Made by a program: the position numbers and the translations under genes. From Agrilactobacillus composti DSM 18527 = JCM 14202 (GTDB lineage Bacteria; Bacillota; Bacilli; Lactobacillales; Lactobacillaceae), in NCBI RefSeq assembly GCF_001436375.1, contig NZ_AZGA01000087.1, positions 18,231 to 82,230 on the forward strand: 64,000 bases of DNA, given 5' to 3'. Shown piece by piece: positions 24,920 to 34,100 of the stretch. How positions within the stretch are numbered: the stretch's first letter is position 1; every line of letters starts with the position of its first letter. The notes below the pieces were generated by a model. That model worked only from the letters and a program-made list of their open reading frames with translations. It was not told the DNA's origin and made no database searches.

Positions 24920-25735
24920 CTAGCGAACTAAGTAGCCACCATCAACTGCTAAGATATGGCCATTGACATAATCAGCTGCATGACTGGCCAAGAAGACGGC
25001 GACACCCATTAATTCATGGGGTTCAGCCCAGTGACCGGCAGGGATGCGGTCTAAGATTTCTTGATTACGGGCTTTATCAGCTCGAATTGGGGCCGTGTTG
25101 GCCGTCTTAATATAACCAGGGGCAATGGCGTTGACTTGGACATTATAAGCACCCATTTCACTGGCGAAGGCCTTGGTTAATCCGGCAACCCCGTGTTTAG
25201 AAGCGGTGTAGGAAGGAATGAATTTCCCACCTTGGAAGGATAACATGGAACCAATGTTGATGATCTTGCCAGATTTTTGTTTGGCAAATACTTTGGCAGC
25301 AGCCATGGACATGTGATAGACCGTGTTTAAGTTGATGTTGATGACCCGATCCCAATCTTCATCCTTAGATTCCAATAACGGATTACGTTTAATCATCCCG
25401 GCATTGTTGATCAGAATATCGATATGGCCAAAGGCATCGATGGCCCGTTGGATAACTTTAGGGGCAATGTCTTTTTCAGTCAAATCAACCGCTTCAAATT
25501 CAACTTTGCGACCCCGTTTTTCAATCATTTCCCGGGTAGTATCCCATTCAGCTTTGCCATAAGTTGGAATGTAAATGTCAGCGCCGGCTTCAGCTAACGC
25601 CACGGCATAGCCTTGGCCTAACCCAGTGTTGCCGCCGGTAATAACGGCAACTTTGCCACTTAAATCAAACGCGGACATTTTAAATTTATCTAACGCTGCT
25701 TCGTTTTGTTTAATTTCTTCTGGTGATTGTGCCAT
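24920..25735 (-). CDS. kduD: 2-dehydro-3-deoxy-D-gluconate 5-dehydrogenase
   Basis: 271 residues, SDR family. The cofactor motif TGGNTGLGQG is near residue 34, NNAG lies near 110, and the catalytic YTASKHG near 175. It reduces 5-keto-4-deoxyuronate-derived diketogluconate to 2-keto-3-deoxygluconate using NADH. About 20 residues precede the usual start; the GAGGAG site supports this ATG. kduI follows upstream in the same operon, which fixes the role. Confidence 0.9.
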   Translation of the reverse strand: MAQSPEEIKQNEAALDKFKMSAFDLSGKVAVITGGNTGLGQGYAVALAEAGADIYIPTYGKAEWDTTREMIEKRGRKVEFEAVDLTEKDIAPKVIQRAIDAFGHIDILINNAGMIKRNPLLESKDEDWDRVININLNTVYHMSMAAAKVFAKQKSGKIINIGSMLSFQGGKFIPSYTASKHGVAGLTKAFASEMGAYNVQVNAIAPGYIKTANTAPIRADKARNQEILDRIPAGHWAEPHELMGVAVFLASHAADYVNGHILAVDGGYLVR

Positions 25736-25786
25736 AAAAAGATCTCCTCTTATATTGTATTCGTCAAAAAGCCCAAATTAGCTGGA

Positions 25787-26632
25787 TTATCTTAATTCAT
25801 GCATGGGAACTTGATCCATATCATCATAGGTTTGGTTTTCACCACACATGGCCCAGATGAAGGAATAACTTGTTGTCCCAACACCACAGTGAATGGACCA
25901 GCTTGGGTTCACAACGGCTTGGTCGGGTTCCAAGAAGATATGTTTAGACGCGGTGGGTTCCCCTAAGAAGTGGACCACCCGGGTATCCGGTGTACCAAAC
26001 TCGCAATATAAGTAAGTTTCCATCCGCCGAGCGTGGGTATGAGCCGGCATGGTGTTCCAAGAGGAGCCTGGTTCCAAAACGGTATAACCCATTTGTAATT
26101 GGCAAGTATCCATTTGAGAAGCGTCAATATATTTATAAATGACCCGTTTGTTCAAATGTTCTTGATCGCCAATTGGTTTCTTCAAAGCATTGGCAAACGG
26201 CAATTTCTTGTTAGGATAAGTTTTGTGGGCCGGGGTTGAGACCACGTAGAACTTCGCTGGTTTTTCAGGATCATCAGAGGCAAATTGGACGGATTTTGTA
26301 CCCTTACCAATGTAATAGCCATCATGGGCCACAATATCGTCTTTTTGACCATCGATAGTCACGGACCCAGAACCGCCAATATTGATAAACCCTAATTCCC
26401 GGCGTTGTAAGAAGTAATCTACCCCTAATTGCTTGTCTAACTTGATCTCTAAAGGTTCAGTGGTAGGGGTCACACCCCCAAAAATCATCCGATCATTGTA
26501 AGTATAAGTTAATAAAATGTCCCCCGGATTAAAAATCTTTTCCATTAAGAACTCATTGCGTAGATCCTCAGTGCTGTAATGTTCAATATCTTTGGGACTA
26601 TGTGCATAACGGGTAACCATACTAAAACTCAT
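25787..26632 (-). CDS. kduI: 5-keto-4-deoxyuronate isomerase
   Basis: 281 residues, usual family length, cupin-like zinc enzyme. It isomerises 4-deoxy-L-threo-5-hexosulose uronate from unsaturated uronate disaccharides. Recognisable segments are NIGGSGSVTIDGQ, MPAHTHARRMETYLY and PSWSIHCGVGTTSYSFIWAMCGEN. GAAGGGAG precedes the ATG. It is the promoter-proximal gene of the kduI-kduD pair, with a cre-like site and an inverted repeat in the upstream region. Confidence 0.93.
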   Translation of the reverse strand: MSFSMVTRYAHSPKDIEHYSTEDLRNEFLMEKIFNPGDILLTYTYNDRMIFGGVTPTTEPLEIKLDKQLGVDYFLQRRELGFINIGGSGSVTIDGQKDDIVAHDGYYIGKGTKSVQFASDDPEKPAKFYVVSTPAHKTYPNKKLPFANALKKPIGDQEHLNKRVIYKYIDASQMDTCQLQMGYTVLEPGSSWNTMPAHTHARRMETYLYCEFGTPDTRVVHFLGEPTASKHIFLEPDQAVVNPSWSIHCGVGTTSYSFIWAMCGENQTYDDMDQVPMHELR

Positions 26633-26661
26633 TAGAATTTCTCCCTTCGGTAATTTCTATT

Positions 26662-26680
26662 TAAGAAACGTCATTTCTTA
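26662..26680. promoter_or_regulatory. Inverted repeat TAAGAAA-N5-TTTCTTA before kduI
   Basis: Seven-base arms around CGTCA, between the probable -10 (TATACT on the minus strand) and the ribosome site of kduI. It is a candidate operator for the nearby IclR-type regulator, by position only. Confidence 0.45.
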
Positions 26681-26712
26681 TAACGATTAAAGTATACAAC
26701 AACCAAAATATA

Positions 26713-26728
26713 TTGCAAGCGTTTTTCT
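26713..26728. promoter_or_regulatory. cre-like site upstream of kduI
   Basis: TTGCAAGCGTTTTTCT matches the CcpA cre consensus except for one extra base before the final C. It overlaps the probable kduI -35. Confidence 0.5.
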
Positions 26729-26825
26729 GAATATTTACAGTAGTTTTACGCAAATTGTGTGGGCCTTTTACAATGGACCCTCACAATTAATATTCGTAAC
26801 TAAGTCTATTTATGAGGTGATTTAT

Positions 26826-27914
26826 GTGTCCATTGTGTTGGAAAATGTTAGCAAACGTTTTGACAATGACCCGGAAACTTTAACCGATATCAGTGCCGAA
26901 ATTCAAACGGGTGAGTTTTTTGTGATTGTTGGCCCATCTGGTTCCGGGAAAAGTACCCTTCTGCGGATGATTGCTGGTTTGGGCTCTATTTCAGGCGGCG
27001 AAATCAAAATTAACGGTCGGGTGGTCAACGACTTAGCTCCCAAAGACCGTAAACTATCCATGGTTTTTCAAAGTTATGCCCTTTATCCATTTTTAAATGT
27101 TTGGAATAATGTGGCTTTTGGTTTAAATGCCCGTAAAATCGCCAAAGTCGATATCAAAGACCGGGTAGCCAAAGCCTTAGATATGGTGGGTTTGACGGAA
27201 TTTAAAGACCGTAAACCTCGAGAACTCTCCGGTGGTCAGCGGCAACGGGTGGCTTTAGCCCGGGCTGTGGCTGATGATAGCAATATCTGTTTAATGGATG
27301 AACCCTTATCCAACTTAGACGCTCAATTACGGATCAAAATGCGCCAAGAAATTTATAATCTCCAACGTAAACTCGGCCTGACTTTGATCTACGTGACCCA
27401 TGATCAAGTGGAAGCCATGACCATGGCCGACCATATCATGGTCTTAAACGACCGCCAAGTTCAACAAATTGGCACGCCCAGTGAAATTTATCAAGAACCC
27501 GCCAATGAATTTGTGGCCCAGTTCTTTGGCACCCCGCAAATCAACCTACTGCCGGCCGTTAAAACTGCGGGTAGCCAGACCAGCCTGGATATCACCGCCG
27601 ACTTTGCCTTGAATCTCAATCAAACCATTCCCGCCACCGAAGTCAAAGTTGGCATCCGCCCTAACGATTTGACCATTGCCGACAGCTCCGAATTAAACGC
27701 CAACGCCGTAGTGGATAATATCGAATATCTGGGGGATGAAACCATTGTTTATGCCACTTTAAACAGTGGAACCGCCGTACGCGTGTTAGTTGATGGTCAA
27801 GCCAACTTCAGAAGTTATCAACCGGTCCAAATTGGCGCCAGCGGTAAAGTCATGCTCTTTGATTCCAAGGGCCAACGTCTGCACCTGACAAAGGAGGCCA
27901 TGAGCTATGCTTAA
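26826..27914 (+). CDS. ugpC: Glycerol-3-phosphate/glycerophosphodiester ABC transporter ATPase
   Basis: About 362 residues from the GTG at 26826, which follows GAGGTG. Walker A GPSGSGKS is at 36-43, the signature LSGGQRQR near 137, and a C-terminal MalK/UgpC-type OB (TOBE) domain follows (VKVGIRPNDLTI, AVVDNIEYLGDETIVYATL). It energises the importer encoded by the next three genes. The downstream permease start overlaps its end by 8 bp. Confidence 0.88.
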   Translation: MSIVLENVSKRFDNDPETLTDISAEIQTGEFFVIVGPSGSGKSTLLRMIAGLGSISGGEIKINGRVVNDLAPKDRKLSMVFQSYALYPFLNVWNNVAFGLNARKIAKVDIKDRVAKALDMVGLTEFKDRKPRELSGGQRQRVALARAVADDSNICLMDEPLSNLDAQLRIKMRQEIYNLQRKLGLTLIYVTHDQVEAMTMADHIMVLNDRQVQQIGTPSEIYQEPANEFVAQFFGTPQINLLPAVKTAGSQTSLDITADFALNLNQTIPATEVKVGIRPNDLTIADSSELNANAVVDNIEYLGDETIVYATLNSGTAVRVLVDGQANFRSYQPVQIGASGKVMLFDSKGQRLHLTKEAMSYA

Positions 27915-28866
27915 AAATGTCGCCGAACCTGAACCAGAGTCCCTGGACGTGACCCCTACCACGCCCAAAGCCAAAAGCCGGACCAAGGTCTTTGCCCTTA
28001 ATGCCAAAGATAAGTATTATGCCCTATTATTTTTGGGCCCTTCCGTCTTATTATTAGCCCTTTTCGTTTTTTATCCCATGATCAAAACGCTTTATATCAG
28101 CTTATTTCTCACCAGTGGCCTGGGTAAAACCACCGTTTTCGCTGGTCTGGGCAATTATGTCCGTTTATTGACCTCGGCCGATTATTTAAATAGTTTAGGG
28201 GTTACCTTGATCTACGTTTTTGCCGTGACCATTTTAACCATTGCCCTAGGCCTCTTATTGGCCCACTTGGCCAGTGAAACCTTGCCCGGGATTGGTATTT
28301 TCAGAACGTTATTCTCGGCTACCATGGGGGTTTCCGTCTCCGTTGCTGCCATCTTTTGGCTCTTCATTTTTAACCCCTCTACTGGCTTTTTGTCCTTATT
28401 GAGCAATTGGTTGCATTTGCCTGTGATCAACTGGCTGACCCAACCCAATACTGCCATGGTTGCTGTCGTGATCACCACCGTTTGGATGAATCTAGGCTTT
28501 ACCTTCTTAATTTTATTAGGGGCCATTCAATCCGTTCCCACCAGCCTTTATGAAGCTGCCAGTGTCGCTGGCGCTAAACCTGGTTATCAATTTTTCCATA
28601 TCACCATTCCCATGATCTCCCCAACGTTGTTCTTCGTCTCCATCATTACCTTGATTGGGTCCTTTAAGAGTTTTGGGTTAATTGATCTGATCACCAAAGG
28701 CGGCCCGACGAATGCCACCAATATGTTGGTATATCGCATTTATAAAGATGCCTTCTACAGTGGCAACTTCGCCCAGGCCAGTGCCGAATCGATCATTTTA
28801 ACCGTGATTATTGCCCTATTCACCTTATTACAATTTAAAATTTTGGAAAGACGGGTGAACTACTAA
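27907..28866 (+). CDS. ugpA: Glycerol-3-phosphate ABC transporter permease
   Basis: 319 residues. A polar N-terminal tail of about 35 residues is followed by six probable helices, with the MalF-type EAA loop (YEAASVAGAKPGYQFFHITIPMISPTL, about 216-243). The start overlaps ugpC by 8 bp and the stop abuts the ugpE start (1-bp overlap). It pairs with UgpE to form the channel. Confidence 0.88.
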   Translation: MLKNVAEPEPESLDVTPTTPKAKSRTKVFALNAKDKYYALLFLGPSVLLLALFVFYPMIKTLYISLFLTSGLGKTTVFAGLGNYVRLLTSADYLNSLGVTLIYVFAVTILTIALGLLLAHLASETLPGIGIFRTLFSATMGVSVSVAAIFWLFIFNPSTGFLSLLSNWLHLPVINWLTQPNTAMVAVVITTVWMNLGFTFLILLGAIQSVPTSLYEAASVAGAKPGYQFFHITIPMISPTLFFVSIITLIGSFKSFGLIDLITKGGPTNATNMLVYRIYKDAFYSGNFAQASAESIILTVIIALFTLLQFKILERRVNY

Positions 28867-29693
28867 TGACTTTTACCAAGCAATCTCCTTGGCAAAAAAC
28901 CTTAAGTTATGCTGCCTTAATCATCTTGACCATCGTTGTCCTGGGTCCCTTTTTGATTGGCCTATGGACCAGCTTTTTACCAACCATGGATATCGCTAAG
29001 GGTAATTTCTTTAGTACAGCCTTATCCTTTAATAACTATATAAGTGCCTTTACCAAAACACCTATCTTGCGCTATTTAGGCAATAGTTTGTTAATTTCCA
29101 CCGTGACCATGTTCGCCCAACTGTTCTTTTGCTCCATGGCCGCCTATGCCTTTGTCTTTTTGAAATTCAAATTCCGCAATTTACTCTTTGGCTTATTCTT
29201 AGTCACCATGATGTTGCCCTTTGAAGCTGAAATCATTCCCAACTTTCAAACCGTTAAAAGCCTGGGCCTGCTCAATGGCTATGGGGTCATGATTATCCCC
29301 TTCTTGACCAGCGCCTTTGGGGTCTTCATGTTACGGCAATCCTTCAAACAAATGCCCGCAGAATTAAAAGAAGCCGCCGATATTGAAGGTTTAAACCATT
29401 TTCAATTTTATGGCAAGATCGTCTTGCCTTATAACCGCATCAGTCTGTTGACTCTGGCGGCATATAGTTTCCTAGGTTCTTGGAACGAATACTTATGGCC
29501 CATGTTAACAACATTTAGCAACAATTTTCGGCCGATTCAAAATGGCCTGCGTCAATTACAATCTGAAGAAACTTTCAATGATTGGGGCATGATTCAAGCC
29601 AGTGCAGCCATTGTGGTCATCCCCACGTTAATTGTTTTGTTTGTGGGCCAACACTACTTCAAATCTGGCATGAACGAAGGTGCCGTCAAATGA
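28866..29693 (+). CDS. ugpE: Glycerol-3-phosphate ABC transporter permease
   Basis: 275 residues, MalG-type permease with six probable helices. The EAA loop is ELKEAADIEGLNHFQFYGKIVLPYNR (about 166-191). Its stop overlaps the next start in an ATGA arrangement, so translation of the binding protein is probably coupled. Confidence 0.88.
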   Translation: MTFTKQSPWQKTLSYAALIILTIVVLGPFLIGLWTSFLPTMDIAKGNFFSTALSFNNYISAFTKTPILRYLGNSLLISTVTMFAQLFFCSMAAYAFVFLKFKFRNLLFGLFLVTMMLPFEAEIIPNFQTVKSLGLLNGYGVMIIPFLTSAFGVFMLRQSFKQMPAELKEAADIEGLNHFQFYGKIVLPYNRISLLTLAAYSFLGSWNEYLWPMLTTFSNNFRPIQNGLRQLQSEETFNDWGMIQASAAIVVIPTLIVLFVGQHYFKSGMNEGAVK

Positions 29694-31066
29694 TGAAGCA
29701 GTTGTCCAAATATCTCAAATATGACCTGATCAGCCTTTTCGCAGTGGTTTTGACCCTGCTGGGCTTAGCTGTAGCGCAAAAACCCCAAGCCGTACAAGCT
29801 GCCACCAGTGACGGTAAGACCCAAGTGGTCTTTTGGCACGAAATGGGCGGTCCCGCGGAACAAGCCCTGTTAAAAATCGTGGATGGCTTTAATAAGTCTC
29901 AAGATAAATATGAAGTTGTCCCCGCTTATCAAGGCTCTTATGATGAAGCGGTCCAAAAAATCATCCAGACCCATGGCACCAATACCAGTCCAGCCGTCTT
30001 CCAATCTTTTGATATTTCCACTGCGCAAATGATGGATAGCAAGTACACCACCCCTATCCAAAAATTTGCGGATGCTGATAATTATGACTTAAACCAAATA
30101 TCCGCTGGGGCTCGGGCTTTTTACGCCAAGGATGGCCAACAAATGGCGATGCCTTTTAACACCTCCCAACCCGTGCTCTATTACAATGCCACCTTATTAA
30201 AGAAATACCATATTACCCCACCCCCAGTTTCCCCAAGTTACAGTGATATTTCTCGGGTCGCTACCCAGTTATATAACCGTTCTAATCACAAGGTTAAAGG
30301 GATGACGGTGCAAATCTATGGTTGGTTGCTAGAAGAAGCCTTGGCCAATGCGAGGACAAGTTTGACCAATAACAGTGATGGCCACGATGGTACCCCCACC
30401 AAGGTTAATTTAAATAACCCCACCACCGTTCAATTCTTAAAATGGATCCGCAGCAATATTCAACAAGGCAACTTCATCAACTACGGTTCTGGCGCCAGTG
30501 CCGGGACCAACCAAATTGCCGGCTTCTTAGCGGATAAAGTAGGGATGTTCATCCAATCCAGTGCCACCATTGGCCAATTAACCGCCAATAACAAAAATAA
30601 ATTGGGTATTACCTACTTCCCCCATCCCGATGGCACCAAAGCCAATGGGGTCGCCATTGGCGGGGCCGCTTTATGGATCAGCAATGACAAACCTCAAAAT
30701 GTGCAACAAGGATCCTTTGAATTTATCAAGTATGCTTTAAATGCTCAAAACCAAGCCCAATGGCAAAAAGCCACTGGCTACTTAGCCTTGAATAAGGATT
30801 CGCAAAATGAAACTGTGTTGAAGAAGCTTTATGCCAGCAATCCTGAAGCTAAAGTCCCGGCCCAACAATTAGCCACCGCTACACCTAATAAAACCAATTC
30901 CGGGATTTTGATGCAAGGGATGCAATTGACCCGGGAATTGGAAGAAACCGCCATGGAAACCGTTTATAACGGCGGCGATATCAATAATGCATTGACTACG
31001 GCCAACCAAAGTATCAATGATAATTTGAAGTTAACCAACCAAGCAAACGGCGTTAAGCCAAAATAA
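29690..31066 (+). CDS. ugpB: Glycerol-3-phosphate/glycerophosphodiester-binding protein
   Basis: 458 residues from the ATG overlapping the ugpE stop; a longer upstream frame is the shadow of ugpE. It resembles UgpB along its length: VVFWHEMGG, FQSFDISTAQMM, MPFNTSQPVLYYN, IGGAALWIS and WQKATGYLALNK. The signal sequence (LISLFAVVLTLLGLAVAQ) has no lipobox cysteine, so it is predicted to be cut at AQAA or to remain as an N-terminal membrane anchor. The gene order ugpCAEB plus a phosphodiesterase supports glycerophosphodiester use. Confidence 0.87.
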   Translation: MMKQLSKYLKYDLISLFAVVLTLLGLAVAQKPQAVQAATSDGKTQVVFWHEMGGPAEQALLKIVDGFNKSQDKYEVVPAYQGSYDEAVQKIIQTHGTNTSPAVFQSFDISTAQMMDSKYTTPIQKFADADNYDLNQISAGARAFYAKDGQQMAMPFNTSQPVLYYNATLLKKYHITPPPVSPSYSDISRVATQLYNRSNHKVKGMTVQIYGWLLEEALANARTSLTNNSDGHDGTPTKVNLNNPTTVQFLKWIRSNIQQGNFINYGSGASAGTNQIAGFLADKVGMFIQSSATIGQLTANNKNKLGITYFPHPDGTKANGVAIGGAALWISNDKPQNVQQGSFEFIKYALNAQNQAQWQKATGYLALNKDSQNETVLKKLYASNPEAKVPAQQLATATPNKTNSGILMQGMQLTRELEETAMETVYNGGDINNALTTANQSINDNLKLTNQANGVKPK

Positions 31067-31083
31067 GACCAGGAGGTTTTAAG

Positions 31084-31779
31084 ATGACCACATCAACCTT
31101 AATTTTTGGACACCGGGGCTTTCCTAAGAAATTCCCAGAAAATTCCCTAGCTGGTTTTGAGTACGCCCTGATCCACGGCATTGACGGTCTGGAATTCGAT
31201 GTCCATTTGACTCGGGACAGCATCCCCGTCATCATCCATGATGAAACCATTAATCGCACCACCGATGGCAAGGGGTTAGTGGGGGAAATGACCCTAGAAG
31301 AATTACGCCAGTACCATTTAGCCAATGGCGAGCCCATCCCCACTTTGTCTGGCCTCATGGAAATGGCCTATCATTATCCCGTCTACTTAAATCTGGAGTT
31401 CAAGACCAACAAGATCCACTATATTGATATTGAAGAAATCGTCCTTACCCAGGTCAATCGCTACCCCCTGCAAAAGCCGATGATTTATTCTTCTTTCAAC
31501 TTAGACTCCCTGCGCCTGGCCTATCAAATGGATGCCACCCAGGAATATTGCCTGTTAGCGGGACATCACATTATCAATCCCCAAGCTATGACCCTGGCAG
31601 AACATCTCAAAGGCTTTCATTTAAGGCATTACCAAGAGCTGCCTGAAGATATCGTCCAGCGGATCTGGACCATTGATGATGCCAAGACCATGACCAGCCT
31701 GTTTGAAAAAAACGTGGCCGGGGTCATTACCGATAACTTTGAGTTAGCCCAAAGCTTAAAGGGTGCTCTGTTAAAATAA
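31084..31779 (+). CDS. ugpQ: Glycerophosphodiester phosphodiesterase (cytosolic type)
   Basis: 231 residues, GDPD TIM barrel. Active-site residues are visible: H10-R11 in GHRG, E37 and D39 in LEFDVH, and H52 in VIIHDET. There is no signal peptide, so it acts on imported glycerophosphodiesters and releases glycerol-3-phosphate. AGGAGG precedes the ATG, 17 bp after ugpB. A strong terminator follows. Confidence 0.92.
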   Translation: MTTSTLIFGHRGFPKKFPENSLAGFEYALIHGIDGLEFDVHLTRDSIPVIIHDETINRTTDGKGLVGEMTLEELRQYHLANGEPIPTLSGLMEMAYHYPVYLNLEFKTNKIHYIDIEEIVLTQVNRYPLQKPMIYSSFNLDSLRLAYQMDATQEYCLLAGHHIINPQAMTLAEHLKGFHLRHYQELPEDIVQRIWTIDDAKTMTSLFEKNVAGVITDNFELAQSLKGALLK

Positions 31780-31791
31780 CCGTTATTTCCT

Positions 31792-31835
31792 AAAAAGCCG
31801 CTGCAAGAAAATAAATTCTTGCGGCGGCTTTTTTT
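31792..31835 (+). terminator. Terminator of the ugp operon
   Basis: AAAAGCCGC(T)GCAAGAA opposite TTCTTGCGGCGGCTTTT, followed by a T-run. Beyond it, 31836-32000 is AT-rich and shows nothing else. Confidence 0.9.
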
Positions 31836-32002
31836 GTGCGTACCTGCACGGAAAATCTGTATTCAAGGGCGTTTATATTATATTTATGATTATCTTCAAA
31901 AAAATATTTATGTAATTTTGTCATTTAATGCTTTAATATCAATATATTGGTCAGCCTCACCGTTATTTAAAAATAAATCTGCCGGTTTGTTCAGCAAATA
32001 AC

Positions 32003-32051
32003 TTGTTTACTGTAAAACATGGGACTATAATTCATTGTGAAAGCATTCACT
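32003..32051 (+). promoter_or_regulatory. Promoter plus cre site of alcohol dehydrogenase gene 1
   Basis: TTGTTT (32003), 17 bp, TATAAT (32026), then GTGAAAGCATTCACT (32037-32051). The latter is a cre site with one departure (CA for CG). The operator lies just downstream of the -10, where CcpA would block initiation. Confidence 0.75.
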
Positions 32052-32096
32052 TATTGTTTATTAATCCCTTTTTATAACAAATTGGAGGTTTTTTAA

Positions 32097-32852
32097 ATGA
32101 ACAGATTACAAAATAAAGTTGCTATCATTACTGGCGGTACTAAAGGTATTGGTTATGGTATCGCTAAACGCTTCTTAGCTGAAGGCGCCAAAGTGGTCAT
32201 CACTGGCCGGAATGCCGAAGTCGGTGAAGCCGCCGCTGCAGATTTAGGCGATCCCAGTGTGGTCACTTACTTGCAACAAGATGTCACCGATGAAGCCCGC
32301 TGGACGGAAGTCTATGATCAAACCGAAGCGCTGTATGGGCCGGTAACCACCTTAGTTAATAATTCCGGGATTGCCATTGGCAAAAATGTGGAGGATACCA
32401 CCACTGAAGACTGGCATACCCTATTGGCCATCAATCTAGACGCCGTTTTCTTTGGGACCCGGCTAGCCATTAAACGCATGAAGAACAAAAATTTAGGTGG
32501 TTCCATCATTAATATGTCTTCCATCGAAGGTTTTATCGGCGACCCGAATTTAGCCGCTTACAACGCTTCTAAAGGGGCCGTGCGGATCTTCTCCAAATCA
32601 GCTGCTTTGCACTGTGCCATCAATGATTTAGGGGTCCGGGTCAACACCGTCCACCCAGGGTATATTCGCACCCCCATGGTAGAAGGTTTATCCGGCTTTG
32701 AAGCAGCCATGTCTGAACGCACGAAGACCCCAATGGGCCACATTGGCGACCCTGACGATATTGGTTATATCTGTGTCTATTTAGCTTCCGATGAATCAAA
32801 ATTCGCCACCGGCTCTGAATTCGTCGTTGACGGGGGTTACACTGCGCAATAA
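32097..32852 (+). CDS. NADP-dependent (R)-specific alcohol dehydrogenase, paralogue 1
   Basis: 251 residues, aligning along the whole length with the L. brevis/L. kefiri (R)-specific alcohol dehydrogenase. The cofactor motif GGTKGIG and R38 in TGRN indicate NADPH. The tetrad N113, S142, Y155, K159 is complete. The C-terminus GSEFVVDGGYTAQ is typical and binds Mg2+ in the known enzyme. It reduces small ketones and aldehydes. GGAGG precedes the ATG. Two close paralogues lie at 39064 and 40319. Confidence 0.9.
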   Translation: MNRLQNKVAIITGGTKGIGYGIAKRFLAEGAKVVITGRNAEVGEAAAADLGDPSVVTYLQQDVTDEARWTEVYDQTEALYGPVTTLVNNSGIAIGKNVEDTTTEDWHTLLAINLDAVFFGTRLAIKRMKNKNLGGSIINMSSIEGFIGDPNLAAYNASKGAVRIFSKSAALHCAINDLGVRVNTVHPGYIRTPMVEGLSGFEAAMSERTKTPMGHIGDPDDIGYICVYLASDESKFATGSEFVVDGGYTAQ

Positions 32853-32870
32853 AGCATTTATTGCTCCACC

Positions 32871-32920
32871 AAAAAACCGCTTGACCAAGATGATTGTCAT
32901 CTTTAGTCAAACGGTTTTTT
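32871..32920. terminator. Bidirectional terminator
   Basis: AAAAAACCGCTTGACC-type arm opposite AGTCAAACGGTTTTTT, between convergent alcohol dehydrogenase 1 and the M20 gene. Confidence 0.85.
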
Positions 32921-32927
32921 AATGGTC

Positions 32928-34076
32928 TCAACTTTCAAAATATTCAATGGCTAAGCGTTTGTAAATCGAAATCGTCGCGAAAAAGCTAGTCAAGGTGGTG
33001 TACTCATCCACCTGATGAGCTCGATCCCAAGCGTCAGCCCCTAGAATCACCACCGCCATCTTGGGATTGCCTTGAATAAAGACACTGGCATCCGTGGCGC
33101 CGTTGATGGTTTTAAGGGCGACGGGCCGATCTTGGTAAGTGGCCCGGGCAATCTTCGCCGCTAATTGGACGAAGGCATTGTCTTTGGCCGTAGCCACAGG
33201 GTAAAAATTATGGATCAGTTTGAATTCTAATTTACCCTGACTTTGGGCATTTAACTGGGCGATTTTAGCTTGAATGCGATCGATCACCTGCTGATTGCCA
33301 AAGGCTTTGGTGGGCCGGATATTCCCGTAAAGTTCGGCGTAATCGGGGATGGTGTTCACCTGATCCCCCGCCTTTAAGATCGTTACACTGTGGCGCACCG
33401 TGCCCAACAATGGGTCATTGGGGGCATCATCAAACAAGGTTTGTTCGGCATTGATGTAAGCCACCAACCCGGTGATGGCGTTGACGCCTTTTTCCGGTAA
33501 GGAACTATGGGCCGCCACCCCAAAACTTTTGATTTGATAATTGAGGCTGCCAGCGTGGGCATAGACCACTTGCCCGCTGGTGGGTTCCCCCACTGCCATG
33601 GCTGAGATACCTTGGGCCACCCCTTGATCTTTCAGGCGATAAGCTCCAGGCGCCCCGTATTCTTCCCCGGCGGTGGCAATAAAACGCACCGTCCCTTTGG
33701 GTAATTGGCCGGTATCAATGAGTTCTAACAAAGCAATGACTTGGGCCGCTAAGCCACTCTTCATATCCGCCGACCCCCGGCCATATAGCTTGTCCCCCAC
33801 GATTTCTGCCTTAAAGGGATCATGGGTCCATTGACTGGAATCTGGGACAGCCACCGTATCTTGGTGACCTTCAAAAGCCAACACCCGGGCATCGACCCCT
33901 TGACCAACTTCGGCGATTAAATCACTGCGGTTATCATCAAAAGGATCTAAGCGGACCTTGATGCCCCGACTGGCAAATAACTTTGCCAAATAAGCAGACA
34001 CCGGGGCTTCATTGCCATTTACTGAATTCAAGTGAATTAAATCCGTTAAAATTTTTAAACGTGCTTTATCTTCCAT
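32928..34076 (-). CDS. M20 peptidase (DapE/ArgE-like) of the methionine uptake operon
   Basis: About 382 residues from the ATG at 34076. Dizinc motifs are AFEGHQDTVAVPDS, GRGSADMKSGLAAQ and TAGEEYGAPGA, with VAAHSSLPEKGVNAI in the lid domain and INGATDASVFIQG late. It is the last gene of metQ-metN-metI. That position suggests hydrolysis of an N-acyl-methionine or a Met dipeptide taken up by the transporter, which is inference. Confidence 0.85.
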   Translation of the reverse strand: MEDKARLKILTDLIHLNSVNGNEAPVSAYLAKLFASRGIKVRLDPFDDNRSDLIAEVGQGVDARVLAFEGHQDTVAVPDSSQWTHDPFKAEIVGDKLYGRGSADMKSGLAAQVIALLELIDTGQLPKGTVRFIATAGEEYGAPGAYRLKDQGVAQGISAMAVGEPTSGQVVYAHAGSLNYQIKSFGVAAHSSLPEKGVNAITGLVAYINAEQTLFDDAPNDPLLGTVRHSVTILKAGDQVNTIPDYAELYGNIRPTKAFGNQQVIDRIQAKIAQLNAQSQGKLEFKLIHNFYPVATAKDNAFVQLAAKIARATYQDRPVALKTINGATDASVFIQGNPKMAVVILGADAWDRAHQVDEYTTLTSFFATISIYKRLAIEYFES

Positions 34077-34100
34077 ACCTAAGACCTTCCAAACCAATTA

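Noticed and set aside
31819..32001. 60-codon ORF between ugpQ and alcohol dehydrogenase 1
   Set aside because: It begins in the ugpQ terminator, is AT-driven and has no ribosome site.
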